From contig JAJZPR010000004.1 in NCBI GenBank assembly GCA_021847835.1, positions 90,898-154,897 on the forward strand: a stretch of 64,000 nucleotides of DNA, written 5' to 3'. The notes under the pieces are model-generated. The model saw only the letters and a list, made by a program, of their open reading frames with translations. It was not told the DNA's origin and searched no databases. Both the position numbers and the translations under genes were made by a program. Shown here in pieces: positions 43,456-56,363 of the stretch (position 1 is the first letter of the stretch; every line of letters starts with the position of its first letter). The stretch is from Pseudomonadota bacterium (lineage in GTDB: Bacteria; Pseudomonadota; Gammaproteobacteria; Burkholderiales; Thiobacillaceae).

Positions 43456-45264
43456 TCAGTGGAGGGCATCGTAGATTCTTTGCGCCAATTCTCGGCTGAT
43501 GCCGGGCACTTGGGCAAGCGTTTCCACGCTGGCCCCGGCCACGCCCTGCAATCCGCCGAAGCGTTCGAGCAGGGTCTTGCGCCTCGCAGGACCGATGCCG
43601 GGCACGTCTTCCAGGGTCGACTGGGTGCGCGCCTTGCCGCGGCGCGCGCGGTGTCCGGTGATGGCGAAGCGGTGCGCCTCGTCGCGTATGGTCTGGATGA
43701 GGTGCAGCGCGGGATCGTCGGACCTGAGCTGCCGCACCCGGCTGTCGGTGAACACCAGTTCCTCCAGGCCGGCCTTGCGCTCCGGCCCTTTGGCCACGCC
43801 GATGAGTTCGATGTCGGAAGTGCCCAGTTCGGCCATGACTTCTTTGGCGATGTTGAGCTGGCCAAGGCCGCCGTCGATGAGAATTAAATCCGGGCGCTTG
43901 CCGTCGCCTTCCCCGCCGGTTTCCTGCAGCTTGCGGTAGCGCCGGGTCAGCGCCTCGCGCATGGCGGCGTAGTCGTCGCCGGGGGTGATGCCGCTGATGT
44001 TGTAGCGGCGGTATTCGCTGTTCTGCATCCTGCCCTGATCGTACACCACGCATGAGGCCACGGTGGCCTCGCCCATGGTGTGGCTGATGTCGAAGCATTC
44101 GATGCGGGCAAGCGCGGGCATGTCGAGTGCCTCGCGCAGCGCCGTCAGGCGCGCCTCCTGGCTGGCGCTTTGCGCCTGCTGCTGCCCGATGGCGACCTGC
44201 GCGCCTTTCTCGGCCATGGCCAGCCACACCTTGCCCTCGCCCTGAGGGTTGTGAAGGACGCGCACCTTGCGCCCGGCCTGGGCGGAAAGCAGTTCGCCGA
44301 GCGCGTTGCCGTCCAGCGCCTGGTTGAGGATGAGTTGGGCCGGGATGGGTTTGTCCTGGTAATGCTGCTCGATGAAGGCTTCCAGCACCTCGGGGCCGCT
44401 GACTTCCTCGGTATTTTTGGGAAAGAAATGGCGATCGCCCAGGTGACGGCCGCCTCGCACCATGGCCAGCGCCACGCACCACACGCCTTGATCCATTACT
44501 GCAACGATGATGTCGGCGTCGCGCTCGCTGCCGCCTTCGATGACCTGCTGCTCGCGCACCTTGGCGATGTTCTGGATCTGGTTGCGGCAGGCGGCGGCGA
44601 GCTCGAATTCGAGTTTCTCGGCGGCCGCCTGCATGCGCGCGGTCAGTTCCTGCAAGAGTTCGTCTTCCTTGCCTTCCAAAAACAGCACAGCGCGCTTGAC
44701 GTCGGCGGCGTAGTCCGCGGGGCTGATGGCGTTCACGCACGGCCCGCTGCAGCGCCTGATCTGGTAGAGCAGGCAGGGGCGCGAGCGGTTGGCGAACACG
44801 CTGTCCTCGCAGGTGCGCAGGCGGAACACGCGCTGCACCAGGTTGACGGTTTCGCGCACCGCCCAGGCATTGGGATAGGGGCCGAAGTAGCGGCTCTTCC
44901 TGTCCTGCGTGCCGCGGTAATAAGCCAGACGCGGCGTGGCATGGCCCGAGATCATCAGGTAGGGGTAGGACTTGTCGTCGCGGAACAGGATGTTGTAGCG
45001 CGGACTGAGCGTCTTGATCAGGTTGTTTTCCAGCAGCAGCGCTTCGGCCTCGGTGCGGGTGACGCTGATGTCGACGCGCGCGATTTTCGCCACCATCAGC
45101 TGGATGCGCGGCGACAGCCCGGATTTGTTGAAATAGCTGGAAACGCGTTTTTTCAGGTCGCGCGCCTTGCCCACGTACAGCACGGCCTCGTCCGCCCCGA
45201 TCATGCGGTAGACGCCGGGGAGGTTGGGCAGGGTGGCGAGGAAGGATTTTAGGTCGAAGCTCAC
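43456..45264 (-). CDS. uvrC: Excinuclease ABC subunit C
   Basis: About 602 aa. GIY-YIG nuclease ([20 protein letters not shown]), UVR region ([20 protein letters not shown]), RNase-H-like domain ([20 protein letters not shown]) and C-terminal HhH ([20 protein letters not shown]). Makes both cuts in nucleotide excision repair. GTG 45264 overlaps the hsdR stop as GTGA; ATG 45276 is an alternative. Confidence 0.95.
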   Translation of the reverse strand: MSFDLKSFLATLPNLPGVYRMIGADEAVLYVGKARDLKKRVSSYFNKSGLSPRIQLMVAKIARVDISVTRTEAEALLLENNLIKTLSPRYNILFRDDKSYPYLMISGHATPRLAYYRGTQDRKSRYFGPYPNAWAVRETVNLVQRVFRLRTCEDSVFANRSRPCLLYQIRRCSGPCVNAISPADYAADVKRAVLFLEGKEDELLQELTARMQAAAEKLEFELAAACRNQIQNIAKVREQQVIEGGSERDADIIVAVMDQGVWCVALAMVRGGRHLGDRHFFPKNTEEVSGPEVLEAFIEQHYQDKPIPAQLILNQALDGNALGELLSAQAGRKVRVLHNPQGEGKVWLAMAEKGAQVAIGQQQAQSASQEARLTALREALDMPALARIECFDISHTMGEATVASCVVYDQGRMQNSEYRRYNISGITPGDDYAAMREALTRRYRKLQETGGEGDGKRPDLILIDGGLGQLNIAKEVMAELGTSDIELIGVAKGPERKAGLEELVFTDSRVRQLRSDDPALHLIQTIRDEAHRFAITGHRARRGKARTQSTLEDVPGIGPARRKTLLERFGGLQGVAGASVETLAQVPGISRELAQRIYDALH

Positions 45265-48200
45265 ACCACCATCCACATTTCCGACAACGCCTCGGCCTGC
45301 TTCAATACAAGCTCGATGGCCCGCGCCTCAAGGTCTGGTGGGTACTTATGCCGTTTAAGGATCAGCTTGATCTGCGCCCGCATCTTGGCCCGAACGGTTT
45401 CGCGTACCGACCAGTCCACCGACAGGTTCTTGCGCAGATAATCGGTTAACTGTCGAGCGATTTCCTTCAAAACCGAGTCCCCCAGTTCGCGCACCGAGGC
45501 CTCGTTGGTTTCCAGCGCATCGTAGAAGGCCAGTTCTTCCGGGGACAAGCCCAGGTCATCGCCACGCCGTGCCGCTTCATTGAAAGATTTAGCCATGGCG
45601 ATAAGTTCCTCGATGACCTGAGCAGTCTCGATGGCCCGGTTGCGGTAGCGGGTCAGTGAGGCTTGCAGCAGCTCGGAGAACTTTGCGCTTTGTACCACGT
45701 TGGTGGCGAAGCGGCTCTTGATGTCGTCCTTGAGTAGGCGTTCCAGCAATTCAACCGCCAGATTGCGGTGTTCCATGTGCTTCACATCGTCCAGGAACTC
45801 GTCGGTGAGGATGCCGATGTTGGGCTTGTTCAGCCCCGCCGTGGCGAAGATGTCAATGACCTCATCCGACACCAGTGCCCCGGAAATGATCTGGCGCAGG
45901 GCGTGTTCCTTGGCCTCATCAGTCAGCTTCTTGTCTTGGGTGCCGTGCTTGGTCAGGGCCGACTTGATGGCCTGGAAGAAGGCCAGTTCGTCCCGGTATT
46001 CCAGCGCTGCATCCAGGGTGCAGCACAAGGCGAATGCCTTGCTGGCGGACAGCACTTGGTCGGCGAAGCGCTTCTTGCCATCGTCGTGGCCGAGGATGTG
46101 GTTGCAAGCGCCTGCCAACAGGCACAGTGCTTTGGTGCGGAATTGGGCGTAGTTGAAGCCGTGCAGCATGGCCCGCAGAATGCCGACCTTCTCCTCCAGG
46201 ATTTCAAGGGCCTCTTCCGCCTGGATGGTGGGGCGGCCCCTGCCCCTGGAGTTGGTGTATTCCACCAGGGCATGTTTCAACTCGGTGGCGATACCGATGT
46301 AGTCCACCACCAGCCCGCCCGGCTTGTCCTTGAAGACCCGGTTCACGCGGGCGATGGCCTGCATCAGGTTGTGGCCGCGCATGGGCTTGTCCACATACAT
46401 GGTATGGACGCAGGGGGCGTCGAAGCCGGTGAGCCACATATCACGGACGATGACCATCTTGAGCGGGTCGTTCGGGTCTTTGAAGTGGTTTTCCAGGCGC
46501 TTCTTGATTTCCTTGCTGTAGATGTGGGGCTTTAGCAGCGCCTTGTCCGAGGCCGATCCGGTCATCACGATTTTGATAGCCCCCTTCTCGGGGTCTTCGT
46601 TGTGCCACTCGGGGCGCAGGGCGGTGATGGCGTTATGCAGGTGGACGCAAATTTCACGGCTCATCGCCACCACCATGGCCTTGCCGTCCATGGCCGCCAG
46701 ACGGTTCTCGAAGTGCTGGACCAGGTCTTCAGCCACCTTCTGGATGCGCGGCGGAGTGCCTACGACCTTTTCCAGGGCCGCCCAGCGGCGCAGGGTCAGG
46801 GCCTTGGCGGATTCCTCCTCGTCCTCGGTGAGTTCTTCCACTTCCTCGTCGATGTGGGGCGTCTCGCTTTCCTTGAGCTCCAGCTTGGCCAGCCGGCTCT
46901 CGTAGTAGATGGGCACGGTCGCCCCATCCTTCACCGCCTGCTCGATGTCGTAGATGTGAACGTATTCGCCGAACACGGCGCGGGTGTCCTTGTCCTCGCT
47001 GGAAATCGGCGTGCCGGTGAAGGCCACGAAGGTGGCGTTGGGCAGGGCCTCGCGCAGGTAATGGGCATAGCCATAGCGCACGGCGGTACTGAGCACCGTG
47101 CCCGTGACCCCAGCCGAATCCTCGATTTGATACCCCCTCTCCCCCTGGGAGAGGGGTTGGGGTGAGGGAAGCCGTGCGCCAAAGCCATACTGGGAGCGGT
47201 GCGCCTCGTCACAGATCACCACGATGTTTTCCCGGTCGGAGAGCAAGGGATAGCCGTCCTCGTCCTCGAATGGGGAAAACTTCTGTAGGGTGGTGAAAAC
47301 GATGCCCCCCGAAGGCCGGTTGCTCAGTTTGGTGCGCAGGTCTTGCCGCGTCCCGGCCTGCACCGGCATTTCACGGAGCAGTTCAGAGGCGGCTGCAAAG
47401 GTCTCGAACAACTGCGTATCCAGGTCGTTGCGGTCGGTAACGACCACGATGGTCGGGTTGTTCATTGCGCCCGAACTCATCAAGTAGCCGGCAAGGCAGG
47501 TCATTTCTATGCTCTTGCCGGATCCCTGGGTATGCCAAACCACGCCGCCCTTGCGGCTGCCACCCGGCCGGCTCGCCTGGATGACACTCTGCGCCACGGC
47601 ACGCACCGCGTGGAACTGGTGATAGCCGGCAATCTTCTTGACGTTCCCGTCGTCCTCGAACAGCACGAAGTGGCGCAGGTAATTGAGGAAGAAGTCCTTG
47701 CGGAAGAATCCCCGAATCAGGGTTTCCAGTTGTTGCAGCTCACCGAGCGGGTCGAGGTTCACGCCGTCAATCGTGCGCCAGACGCTGAATCGCTCCTGGT
47801 CGGCCGAGAGGGAACCCACGCGGGCCAGGGTGTAGTCGGAAATCGCCAGCACCTCGTTGAACACGAACAAGTCGGCGATGTCTTCCTTGTAAGTCTGCAA
47901 CTGGTTGAACGCCGCCCAGATGTCAGCGCCCTCGTCGGCCGGGTTCTTGAGCTCGATGACGCCCAGGGGCAGGCCGTTCACGAACACCACGATATCCGGC
48001 CGGCGGGTGTGCTTGGGGCCTTCGATGGAGTATTGGTTGACCGCCAGCCATTCGTTGTTGTCCGGGCTGGCGAAGTCGATGAGGGCCACGAAGTCCCCCA
48101 GGGCCTCGCCGTCCTTGTTGATTTCCACCGGCAAGCCGTCGGTCAGCCAGCGGTGGAACTGCCGGTTGGCCTGCATCAGGCCGGCGGCATTGCCGTGGAT

Positions 48201-48422
48201 GACCTGGCGGGCAGCGTCTTCGAGAATCGAGGCGGGGATGTGGGGGTTGAGCCGCACCAGGGCCGTCATGAGCCGGTCGGCGAGCACCACCTGTTTGTAG
48301 CTCTCCCGCTCCTGATCCTGGCCGTCCGGTGCGATGTCCGGACCGAAAACACGCTCGTAGCCCAGTTCCTCGAACCAGTCGAGGGCGGCTTGCTCGGCCA
48401 TGTTCTCGTCGATGAGGCTCAT
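45261..48422 (-). CDS. hsdR: Type I restriction endonuclease subunit R
   Basis: 1053 aa from [21 protein letters not shown]-terminal nuclease ([20 protein letters not shown]), motor Walker A ([19 protein letters not shown]), DEAH box ([14 protein letters not shown]), TGTPI and [12 protein letters not shown]. It translocates DNA and cuts it when HsdM/HsdS have not methylated the site. Oddity: an in-frame insert [18 protein letters not shown] after RSQYGFGAR derives from the palindromic repeat. Preceded by the HEPN gene; followed by uvrC with overlap. Confidence 0.95.
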   Translation of the reverse strand: MSLIDENMAEQAALDWFEELGYERVFGPDIAPDGQDQERESYKQVVLADRLMTALVRLNPHIPASILEDAARQVIHGNAAGLMQANRQFHRWLTDGLPVEINKDGEALGDFVALIDFASPDNNEWLAVNQYSIEGPKHTRRPDIVVFVNGLPLGVIELKNPADEGADIWAAFNQLQTYKEDIADLFVFNEVLAISDYTLARVGSLSADQERFSVWRTIDGVNLDPLGELQQLETLIRGFFRKDFFLNYLRHFVLFEDDGNVKKIAGYHQFHAVRAVAQSVIQASRPGGSRKGGVVWHTQGSGKSIEMTCLAGYLMSSGAMNNPTIVVVTDRNDLDTQLFETFAAASELLREMPVQAGTRQDLRTKLSNRPSGGIVFTTLQKFSPFEDEDGYPLLSDRENIVVICDEAHRSQYGFGARLPSPQPLSQGERGYQIEDSAGVTGTVLSTAVRYGYAHYLREALPNATFVAFTGTPISSEDKDTRAVFGEYVHIYDIEQAVKDGATVPIYYESRLAKLELKESETPHIDEEVEELTEDEEESAKALTLRRWAALEKVVGTPPRIQKVAEDLVQHFENRLAAMDGKAMVVAMSREICVHLHNAITALRPEWHNEDPEKGAIKIVMTGSASDKALLKPHIYSKEIKKRLENHFKDPNDPLKMVIVRDMWLTGFDAPCVHTMYVDKPMRGHNLMQAIARVNRVFKDKPGGLVVDYIGIATELKHALVEYTNSRGRGRPTIQAEEALEILEEKVGILRAMLHGFNYAQFRTKALCLLAGACNHILGHDDGKKRFADQVLSASKAFALCCTLDAALEYRDELAFFQAIKSALTKHGTQDKKLTDEAKEHALRQIISGALVSDEVIDIFATAGLNKPNIGILTDEFLDDVKHMEHRNLAVELLERLLKDDIKSRFATNVVQSAKFSELLQASLTRYRNRAIETAQVIEELIAMAKSFNEAARRGDDLGLSPEELAFYDALETNEASVRELGDSVLKEIARQLTDYLRKNLSVDWSVRETVRAKMRAQIKLILKRHKYPPDLEARAIELVLKQAEALSEMWMVV
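47133..47168. repeat. Palindromic repeat unit inserted in frame in hsdR
   Basis: CCCCTCTCCC CCT GGGAGAGGGG followed by TTGGGGTGAGGG. Same unit type as 1309-1388 and 2897-2998. The hsdR frame remains open through it. Confidence 0.82.
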
Positions 48423-48429
48423 CGCGGCA

Positions 48430-48870
48430 TCAGCCAAGCAAGTAAGGTTTGTGGTCTCGAATCCAGGCGCGCACCAGCGCTTGCAATGCTGCCGCCTGCC
48501 TTACCGCCTCGGCGGCGAGTGATTCGCTCACCAGATCGCCAGAGTAATCAATGACATTCCGTTGCTTGCGCATCTGGTCAAGCAGCACCATCGTCGCCGA
48601 ATCCAGGCCAATGGTGCTCGGCAGCGTCTGGATCATGGTCTGGTGATGCCCGGGCTTGCTGGTCAGAGTGCGGAATCCATTGGCCTGCAAGGCTGCATTG
48701 GCTGCCTGCATGATGGCCTTGTAGGCCATGTCGAAACGTCCCTCGCTGCTCAGATGTGGCAGTTGCGCATCGGCCAGGCTGGCTTGCGCGGCTTCCAGCA
48801 AACGTTGAATGCTTGCCGCATCCGGTTCGATGGACTCCAGCGTTCGGCCTACCAGGTTGCTCAAGGTCAT
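48430..48870 (-). CDS. HEPN-domain protein (toxin-like partner)
   Basis: 146-aa helical protein. Segments [20 protein letters not shown] and [20 protein letters not shown] match the SAV_6107/HEPN type in which R-x4-6-H or related residues form an RNase or regulatory site; here the Arg-Asn pair (QRNVIDY) is present but the His is not obvious. It overlaps the nucleotidyltransferase gene (ATGA). HEPN/MNT pairs act as toxin-antitoxin or defence modules. Lies between the hsdR remnant and hsdR. Confidence 0.78.
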   Translation of the reverse strand: MTLSNLVGRTLESIEPDAASIQRLLEAAQASLADAQLPHLSSEGRFDMAYKAIMQAANAALQANGFRTLTSKPGHHQTMIQTLPSTIGLDSATMVLLDQMRKQRNVIDYSGDLVSESLAAEAVRQAAALQALVRAWIRDHKPYLLG

Positions 48871-49463
48871 GTTTCCGCTCCAATGGCGCCAAGGCTCTGT
48901 TCATTGCCGATCACAAACAGCTTTGGCTTGCCCAGCACCTCGCGCACAAAGGCGCTATTTCCCGCCACCAGCTTTTGCCACTCGGCACGAGAATACAGCT
49001 TTGGGTTGATTTCGCGCCCAAGCACCTGCTGCAAGGGATGGAGTTGTTGCACCACCACGCCAAACTCCGCCTCGCCGATCACCATGAGGTCTACATCGCT
49101 GCTGGCGCCAGCCTTGCCGCTTGCCATTGAGCCAAACACGAACGCAGCATCAATTTGCGCTGCCAGCGGCATCAATCCCTCGGCCAGCACATCCACCAGA
49201 CCGCTGGTCTTACGCAGAATGCTGGCAAGTTCGTCAAAAATCGGACATTCCCGGTTGGCCGAGTAATGTGCCTGGTTGCCCACCTTCTGCACCGAAAGCA
49301 CCCCGGCCTTCACCAGTTTTGAAAGCTCCCGGGTCAGCGTCCCCGGTGCAGTACCGGTCAGGCGCGCGATTTCCCGCAGGTAGTAGCGTTGATCCGGATG
49401 CAGCAGGAGCAGCCCCAGCACCCGGCGTCGGTAATCGGTGAAAATAACGGAACCCAGCGTCAT
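48867..49463 (-). CDS. HTH plus MNT-type nucleotidyltransferase
   Basis: 198 aa. N-terminal winged helix (YYLREIARLTGTAPGTLTRE then LSKLVKAGVLSVQKVG), C-terminal minimal nucleotidyltransferase with AAFVFGSMASGKAGASSDVD followed by LMVIG (G-S-x9-D-x-D pattern). In MNT/HEPN modules the transferase can AMPylate and silence the HEPN toxin; the HTH would autoregulate. Start at the ATG after which the operon runs into the HEPN gene. Confidence 0.85.
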   Translation of the reverse strand: MTLGSVIFTDYRRRVLGLLLLHPDQRYYLREIARLTGTAPGTLTRELSKLVKAGVLSVQKVGNQAHYSANRECPIFDELASILRKTSGLVDVLAEGLMPLAAQIDAAFVFGSMASGKAGASSDVDLMVIGEAEFGVVVQQLHPLQQVLGREINPKLYSRAEWQKLVAGNSAFVREVLGKPKLFVIGNEQSLGAIGAET

Positions 49464-49519
49464 TCAAAATCCATCCGTTGCCTGTATGAGAACGATTGTT
49501 TCCTTAAAAGCAACATGCG

Positions 49520-49621
49520 TCAACACAACGGGTAAAGGCTGCCCCAACATGCCCCGTAACCAAGTTCCTCGAAACAGTCGAAGGCAGCTTGCTCGGCCAT
49601 GTTTTCGTCGATGAGGCTCAT
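49520..49621 (-). pseudogene. Remnant of an hsdR 5' end
   Basis: [20 protein letters not shown] then GYGACWGSLYPLC and stop. The first 21 residues match HsdR at 48422 with two changes, and about 70 nt (49552-49621 versus 48353-48422) align with about eight differences. The divergence means an old or foreign copy, not a fresh duplication. The rest of the 304-nt gap (49464-49767) holds nothing else recognisable. Confidence 0.85.
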
Positions 49622-49767
49622 GCTGATATAACTCTGTGGCTATACTGTATTCCTGCAAAAGCAGAGCGACCTTCCATAAAGAAAATTTATTGGACGGCCC
49701 CCGGTGCAGAGCCTACTATCCCGAGCAATATGACCGGCGCCTCTGCACTCTGTGTACGCGTCGGTTT

Positions 49768-50723
49768 TCATTTCTGCGGCCACAGAGCCCACCCCTCCCA
49801 ACCAGCAAACATACCAAAATCTGCCAGCGAGATAGTCTGATTCGTCCCTGCCGGAAAGTCATCCGCCAGCAATGTCTTGAAACGCCTGCCCCAACTGGAA
49901 TTGGGACAAATTACTTTCATCAACTGCTGCATCAGACAGAAATAGAAAAATGGCCTCGTATTGTTGATTACAGGCCAGCCAGCCGGCACAGATGAAGGCT
50001 CCAGCACGTTGATATTCCACAAACGGCTGTGGTGTGCCGACACATTGCGGATGAAGTTCAGGCTGCGTAGCCACTGGGCGAAGGTCTGACCGTCTGGTGC
50101 GCCATATATCGCTGCAATGGTCTGCTGGTCGGCATAACGCATACCGGCAAATAGCTTGGAAAGCAGGCCGAAATCCCATACTTCAATCGCCACCCAGACG
50201 GGCAAGGCGCCGTAATGTTGTTGGTGATGTACGACGAATGGCGCTTTGCGGGCACGATACAGAAGTGCCTGATACTTCTCCAGCCAGGCTTGGTGTTGGG
50301 TCTTGCCTGCATCCCGCCCATAGGCAATGATCTTCTTCGCAAAGTTACCATGCAGACAGGCCGGGTTTTCATGGGCGCAGGGGTCATGCTTGCCCAGCAA
50401 ATGCGCCACATCCACCCGGACGGCCATCTCGATGCGCTCCAGCGCATCGAGGGCCAGCAGACGAAGCTTCTTGTCGAAGACATAGAGCTTCACCACATCC
50501 TCAAACCGACTGCCGGCCACGAAGGTGTCGGCGCGCACAGGCTTGCCTTGCGCGGCGGACGCCGCTGTGTCGATTTCACGCAGCGGATACCAGTAACCAC
50601 TCAGGCGGTAATACCCAAGCCGTTCCAGGTAATCCAGTGCGGCCACATCGTTTTCAACCCCCAGGCCACGGTCTTTCAACTGCTGCAGCTGGTCGGGAAA
50701 GGATAGCCACGGCTTGAGAGGCT

Positions 50724-50727
<4 letters not shown>
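49768..50727 (-). CDS. Abi_2 family abortive-infection protein
   Basis: 319 aa. KPWLSFPDQLQQLKDRGLGV, LERLGYYRLSGYWYPLR, and the later LNFIRNVSAHHSRLWN are the Abi_2 (AbiD/AbiF) pattern, a HEPN-type putative RNase with R-N-x3-H. Such proteins stop phage growth by suicide. Its ATG overlaps the hsdS stop, so it belongs to the restriction operon, a combination seen with RloF-like genes. Confidence 0.9.
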
Positions 50728-51939
<1,212 letters not shown>

Positions 51940-51950
<11 letters not shown>

Positions 51951-53499
51951 ACCCCAACCTCCCCAGCCGCTCCCGTATCACCGCATCCAGTTCCTGCCCC
52001 TTTTCCATCTGCTCGGCAAGCTGAGCGGTGAGCCGCTCCATCTTGTCGGCGAAGGCCTCGTCGTCGTCCTCGGCCTCCTCGGCACCCACATAGCGGCCCG
52101 GCGTGAGCACGTAGCCATGCTCGGCGATTTCGGCCAGCTTTACGGCGCGGCAGAAGCCGGGCACGTCGGTGTAGACCTCGGTGGTCTCGCCATCCTGTCG
52201 CCAGGCATGCACGGCGTTGGCAATCTTTTCGATGTCCTCGTCGTCGAACACGCGGAACACCCGGCCTTGCATGCGCCCCAGCTTGCGGGCGTCGATGAAC
52301 AGGAACTCGCCGCGCCGGTCGCGGCCGTTGCGGGTCTTGTCCTTGGTCAGGAACCAGAGGCAGGCGGGTATCTGGGTGTTGAAGAAGAGCTGGGGCGGCA
52401 GGGCGACCATGACTTCCACCACGTCGGCTTCCACCATGGCCTTGCGGATGGCGCCTTCGTTGTTCTGGTTGGAGGACATGGAGCCGTTGGCCAGCACCAC
52501 GCCGGCCTGGCCGCTCGGTTTCAGATGCCAGAGGATGTGTTGCAGCCAGGCGTAGTTGGCGTTGCCGGCGGGCGGCGTGCCATGCACCCAGCGGGGGTCG
52601 GAGGCGAGCTTGTCGCCGCCCCAGTCGGAGATGTTGAAGGGCGGATTGGCGAGGATGTAATCGGCCTTCAGGTCCGGGTGCTGGTTGCGGTGGAAGGTGT
52701 CGGCGGGCTCCCTGCCCAGGTTGAAGTCCATGCCCCGGATGGCCAGGTTCATGGCCACCAGACGCCAGGTGGTGGGGTTGGCTTCCTGGCCGTAGATGGA
52801 GAGGTCGCCGAACTTGCCGCCGTGGCTTTCCACGAACTTTTCCGACTGGACGAACATGCCGCCGGAACCGCAGCATGGGTCGTAGACCTTGCCTTTGTGG
52901 GGCGAGAGCACTTCCACCAGCACCTTGACCACCGAGGCGGGGGTGTAGAACTGGCCACCCTTCTTGCCCTCGGCGCTGGCGAACTGGCCGAGGAAGTATT
53001 CGTAGACCTCGCCCAGGGTGTCTTTCGCCTTGTCCTTGGCGCCGAAGCCGATGGAGGAAATCAGGTCGATGAGCTCGCCCAGGCGGCCGGGTTCCAGTTG
53101 GGTGCGTGCAAAGCGTTTGTCCAGGATGCCCTTCAAGCGGGCGTTGTCCTGCTCGATGGAGATGAGGGCGTCGTCGATGCGCTTGCCGATGTCCGCTTGC
53201 TTGGCCTGGTTGCGGATGGCCTCCCAGCGAGCCGACCCCGGCACCCAGAAGACGTTGGCCATGGTGTAGAAGTCGCGGTCCTCCAGCATGGCGGGAATCT
53301 GCGCGTCGTCGCCGATATACAAATCATTGCCCGGCTCGGAGAACGCGGCCTTGAGGTCTTCCCGGCGCTCGTCGAAGGCGTCGGAAATGTATTTCAGGAA
53401 GATGAGGCCCAGGACGACGTGCTTGTATTCCGCCGCGTCCATGTTCGAGCGCAGCTTGTCGGCAGCTGCCCAAAGGGTCTTCTGCAAATCCTGGTTCAT
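51940..53499 (-). CDS. hsdM: Type I restriction DNA methyltransferase
   Basis: 519 aa. N-terminal helical domain ([20 protein letters not shown]), SAM motif [15 protein letters not shown] and catalytic [14 protein letters not shown] (NPPF). N6-adenine methylase with HsdS. Its start overlaps the tautomerase stop (ATGA), so it is read from a transcript that begins upstream of the restriction genes. Confidence 0.96.
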
Positions 53500-53684
53500 T
53501 CATCTTCGTCCAGCAGCACGCCCGCAATCGCCCAGTTCTCGTCCGGCAGTTCCTCGAAGGAGATGTAGGTGTAGCGCGCCGGCTTGTCGGCATGCTTTTC
53601 CAGCGTGGCGGTGATTTCCTCGGCGATCGCCTTTTTCTGCTCGCGTGAAAGTTTTCCGGCGAGCTTGATGCTAACGACTGGCAT
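53496..53684 (-). CDS. 4-oxalocrotonate tautomerase-like protein
   Basis: 62 aa, [20 protein letters not shown]. Pro2, which becomes the N-terminal catalytic proline after Met removal, is present, and the length is right for the 4-OT family. The short C-terminus [14 protein letters not shown] resembles TomN/DmpI-like members. Substrate unknown. Precedes hsdM with 4-nt overlap. Confidence 0.88.
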   Translation of the reverse strand: MPVVSIKLAGKLSREQKKAIAEEITATLEKHADKPARYTYISFEELPDENWAIAGVLLDEDE

Positions 53685-53686
53685 GG

Positions 53687-54340
53687 TCAGTTCCCCAGAT
53701 CTTGGTGAATGCGCGCGAACACGGCCTGGAACATTTCCGGCGTGAGGCGCCTGGTCTGGGTATTGTAGCGGGAGCAGTGGTAGGAGTCGTACAGCCGCAG
53801 TCCGGCTGCTGTTTCGTGCACGGCGCCGTGGCCGAAGGCGTGGGCCTTGGCCTTCAGCCCCAGGGCCATCAGCACGGCGGCATGGGCGATATTGCCCAGC
53901 GCGAGCACCGCGGTTCCGGACGGCAGGGCCGCAAGCTCCGCCTTGAGATGGCGGTTGCACTGTTTGATTTCGGCGGTCTCCGGTTTGTTCGCGGGCGGCA
54001 GGCATTTGACCGCGTTGGTGATGCGGCAGTTGATGAGTTCGAGGCCATCGTCGGCGGATACGGACACCGGACGGCTGGCGAAACCGAATTGATGGAGGGT
54101 TTCGTACAGCAGGATGCCGGCGTAATCGCCGGTGAAAGGCCGTCCGCTGCGGTTGGCGCCGTGCAAGCCTGGCGCCAGGCCGACGATCAGCAGGCGGGGG
54201 TTGTCTGCGCCGAACGGGTGCACCGGTCTGCAGTAGTAGGCGGGGTTGTCCGCCTTGACCCGATCGAGAAAGCCGGCCAGGCGCGGGCAATCCCGGCAGT
54301 CAGTGAGTGTGGCCGTGGCGGTCATCGGGTCGTTGGGCAT
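53687..54340 (-). CDS. Family 5 uracil-DNA glycosylase (UDGb)
   Basis: 217 aa. 4Fe-4S cysteines start with DCRDCPRL; motif GLAPGLHGANRSGRPFTGDY is the UDGb active-site type (no Asp/Asn water-activating residue of family 1); later INCRITNAVKCLPPANK gives further cluster cysteines and YDSYHCSRYNTQTRRLT the His-Ser motif. Removes uracil and other deaminated bases. ATG 54325 is an alternative start; overlaps the cation transporter gene end. Confidence 0.92.
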   Translation of the reverse strand: MPNDPMTATATLTDCRDCPRLAGFLDRVKADNPAYYCRPVHPFGADNPRLLIVGLAPGLHGANRSGRPFTGDYAGILLYETLHQFGFASRPVSVSADDGLELINCRITNAVKCLPPANKPETAEIKQCNRHLKAELAALPSGTAVLALGNIAHAAVLMALGLKAKAHAFGHGAVHETAAGLRLYDSYHCSRYNTQTRRLTPEMFQAVFARIHQDLGN

Positions 54341-55244
54341 GCAGGGTGACGGGCCGGGGCGAAATGATTTCGGGCTGCAGGGTGATGTGGCCGATGCCGA
54401 ACTCCTTTTGCAGCAGGGTTTGCGCGCCTGCCAGGATCTGCGGCCAGTGGCTCATGTCCTTCACGTCCAGGTGCGCGGACAATGCGATCTGCCCGCTGGC
54501 CAGCGTCCAGATGTGCAGGTCGTGGACGCGGGCGACGTGCTCGATCTGCGCCATCCGGTTGCCCACGGTATTCAGCTCGATATGGGAAGGCACGCCTTCC
54601 ATGAGCACGTGCAGCGACTGGCGCAGCAGGTTGAGCGTGGAAACCAGGATCAGCAGGGAGATCACCACCGAGAGGATGGGGTCGATCGGCGTCCAGCCGG
54701 TGAAGATGATGACGAGGCCCGCCGTCAGCGCGGCGACCGAGCCCAGCGCATCGCCGGCCACGTGCAAGAGCGCCGCGCTGCGGTTCAGGCTTTCCTCTCC
54801 CTTCATCAGCAGCCAGCCCACGGCGAGGTTGACGCCAAGGCCGATCGCCGCCACCGCGAACACCATGGTGCCCTGGACTTCACGCGGCTGGGAGAAGCGC
54901 TGCCAGGCCTCGGACACGATGAAGGCCACCAGCGCGAGCATGAGCAGGCTGTTGACGAGCGCGGCGACGACTTCGGCGCGCGCGAGGCCGTAGGAATGGC
55001 TCGCCGATGGCGGGCGGCGCGCCAGCCAGGCGGCAAATGCCGCCAGCGCGAGCGACAGGCTGTCGGTCAGCATGTGGCCGGCATCGGCCACCAGCGCGAG
55101 CGAGTTGGCCGCCACGCCGACGACGGCCTCGACCGCGGCAAAACCTAGCGTGAACAGCAGCGCCCAGCCGAAGGTGCGGTGGCCGTGGCTATGCGGGTGG
55201 TAATGCCCGACGTTGTCGCCGGAATGGTCGTGGTAATGGCTCAT
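54300..55244 (-). CDS. Cation diffusion facilitator (zinc/cobalt/cadmium efflux)
   Basis: 314 aa from [20 protein letters not shown], a His-rich metal-binding N-terminus. Six helices; metal site residues in [20 protein letters not shown] and [20 protein letters not shown] (HxxxD pairs). C-terminal cytoplasmic domain [20 protein letters not shown]. CzcD/ZitB class proton-coupled exporter. Start 55244 (ATGA overlap with nagZ) chosen over 55439. Confidence 0.94.
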   Translation of the reverse strand: MSHYHDHSGDNVGHYHPHSHGHRTFGWALLFTLGFAAVEAVVGVAANSLALVADAGHMLTDSLSLALAAFAAWLARRPPSASHSYGLARAEVVAALVNSLLMLALVAFIVSEAWQRFSQPREVQGTMVFAVAAIGLGVNLAVGWLLMKGEESLNRSAALLHVAGDALGSVAALTAGLVIIFTGWTPIDPILSVVISLLILVSTLNLLRQSLHVLMEGVPSHIELNTVGNRMAQIEHVARVHDLHIWTLASGQIALSAHLDVKDMSHWPQILAGAQTLLQKEFGIGHITLQPEIISPRPVTLHAQRPDDRHGHTH

Positions 55245-56335
55245 GTGGGCGTCCCGCCGCATCGTTCGGAGCGGTCGGTGGGATCGGGGCCCAGCGCCAG
55301 ATCGCCGCTTTCCATGCCCAGGGCGGCGATGGCGTGGCGCGACCGGATGTAGGCGGTCTGTTCCAGCAGTTCCGTCATCGACAGGGCGCGCGGTTCGCCG
55401 TGCAGCCTTGCCAGCCGCGCGCGGCTGGCGGCCGACCATTCCAAATCGAGGTTTGCCAGCACTTCGTCGGCAAGCTCGGGGCGGTTGCAGATCAGCGCCA
55501 TGTCGCAGCCGGCTTCGAGCGCGGCGCGCACGCGGGCAACGATGTCGCCGGCCACCGCCGCGCCTTCCATGGTGAGGTCGTCGCTGAAGATCATGCCCTG
55601 GAAACCCAGTTCGCCGCGCAGCACTTTTTGCAGCCAGAGACGCGAGAATCCCGCAGGCGCGGCATCGATTTTCGGGTAGATCACATGCGCCGGCATGATC
55701 GCGGCCAGGCCCATGTCGACCAGGGCCTTGAAGGGCAGCAGGTCGTGCAGGGCGATGTCTGCGTAGTCGCGCTCGTCCACGGGAATCGCGACATGCGAGT
55801 CGGCGGCGATGCAGCCATGCCCCGGGAAGTGCTTGCCGCAGGCCGCCATGCCGGCGTCCTTCATGCCGAGCATGAGCGCATGGGAAAGCTCGATGACCAC
55901 CTGCGGGTCGCCGTGGAAGGCACGGTCGCCGATGACGCCGGAAACGCCGTAATCGAGGTCGAGCACCGGGGCGAAGCTCAGGTCCACGCCGTGCGCGCGC
56001 AGTTCGGCGGCCATGACGTAGCCGGCTTCCCGCGCGAGCGTTTTCGCCTGGTGCGGATGCGCGTCGTAAATCCGGCCCAGCGCGCGCATCGGCGGCAGCC
56101 GCGTGAAGCCTTCGCGGAAACGCTGCACGCGCCCGCCTTCCTGATCCGCGGCGATCAGCAGCGGCGGGGACTTGAGCGCGCGGATGTCGGCGGTGAGGCT
56201 CGCCAGTTGCGCCGGGTTTTCGTAATTGCGCGCGAACAGGATGACCCCGCCCACCAGCGGATGCGACAGGCGCCTGCGGTCGTCGTCGCTGAGCGCGGTG
56301 CCGCGCACGTCCAGCATCAGGGGGCCCAGTGTCAT
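55241..56335 (-). CDS. nagZ: Beta-N-acetylhexosaminidase (cell-wall recycling)
   Basis: 364 aa from [22 protein letters not shown]3 fold with [33 protein letters not shown] (His/Asp dyad loop) and [15 protein letters not shown] (nucleophile Asp). Removes GlcNAc from recycled muropeptides in the cytosol. Follows acpS. Confidence 0.95.
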   Translation of the reverse strand: MTLGPLMLDVRGTALSDDDRRRLSHPLVGGVILFARNYENPAQLASLTADIRALKSPPLLIAADQEGGRVQRFREGFTRLPPMRALGRIYDAHPHQAKTLAREAGYVMAAELRAHGVDLSFAPVLDLDYGVSGVIGDRAFHGDPQVVIELSHALMLGMKDAGMAACGKHFPGHGCIAADSHVAIPVDERDYADIALHDLLPFKALVDMGLAAIMPAHVIYPKIDAAPAGFSRLWLQKVLRGELGFQGMIFSDDLTMEGAAVAGDIVARVRAALEAGCDMALICNRPELADEVLANLDLEWSAASRARLARLHGEPRALSMTELLEQTAYIRSRHAIAALGMESGDLALGPDPTDRSERCGGTPT

Positions 56336-56363
56336 GCTTGCATGACCTCCATTGATCCCGGCA

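Noticed and set aside
42885..43865. 326-aa frame covering pgsA and part of uvrC
   Set aside because: Its N-terminal half is out of frame with UvrC, and the family start lies at 43448.
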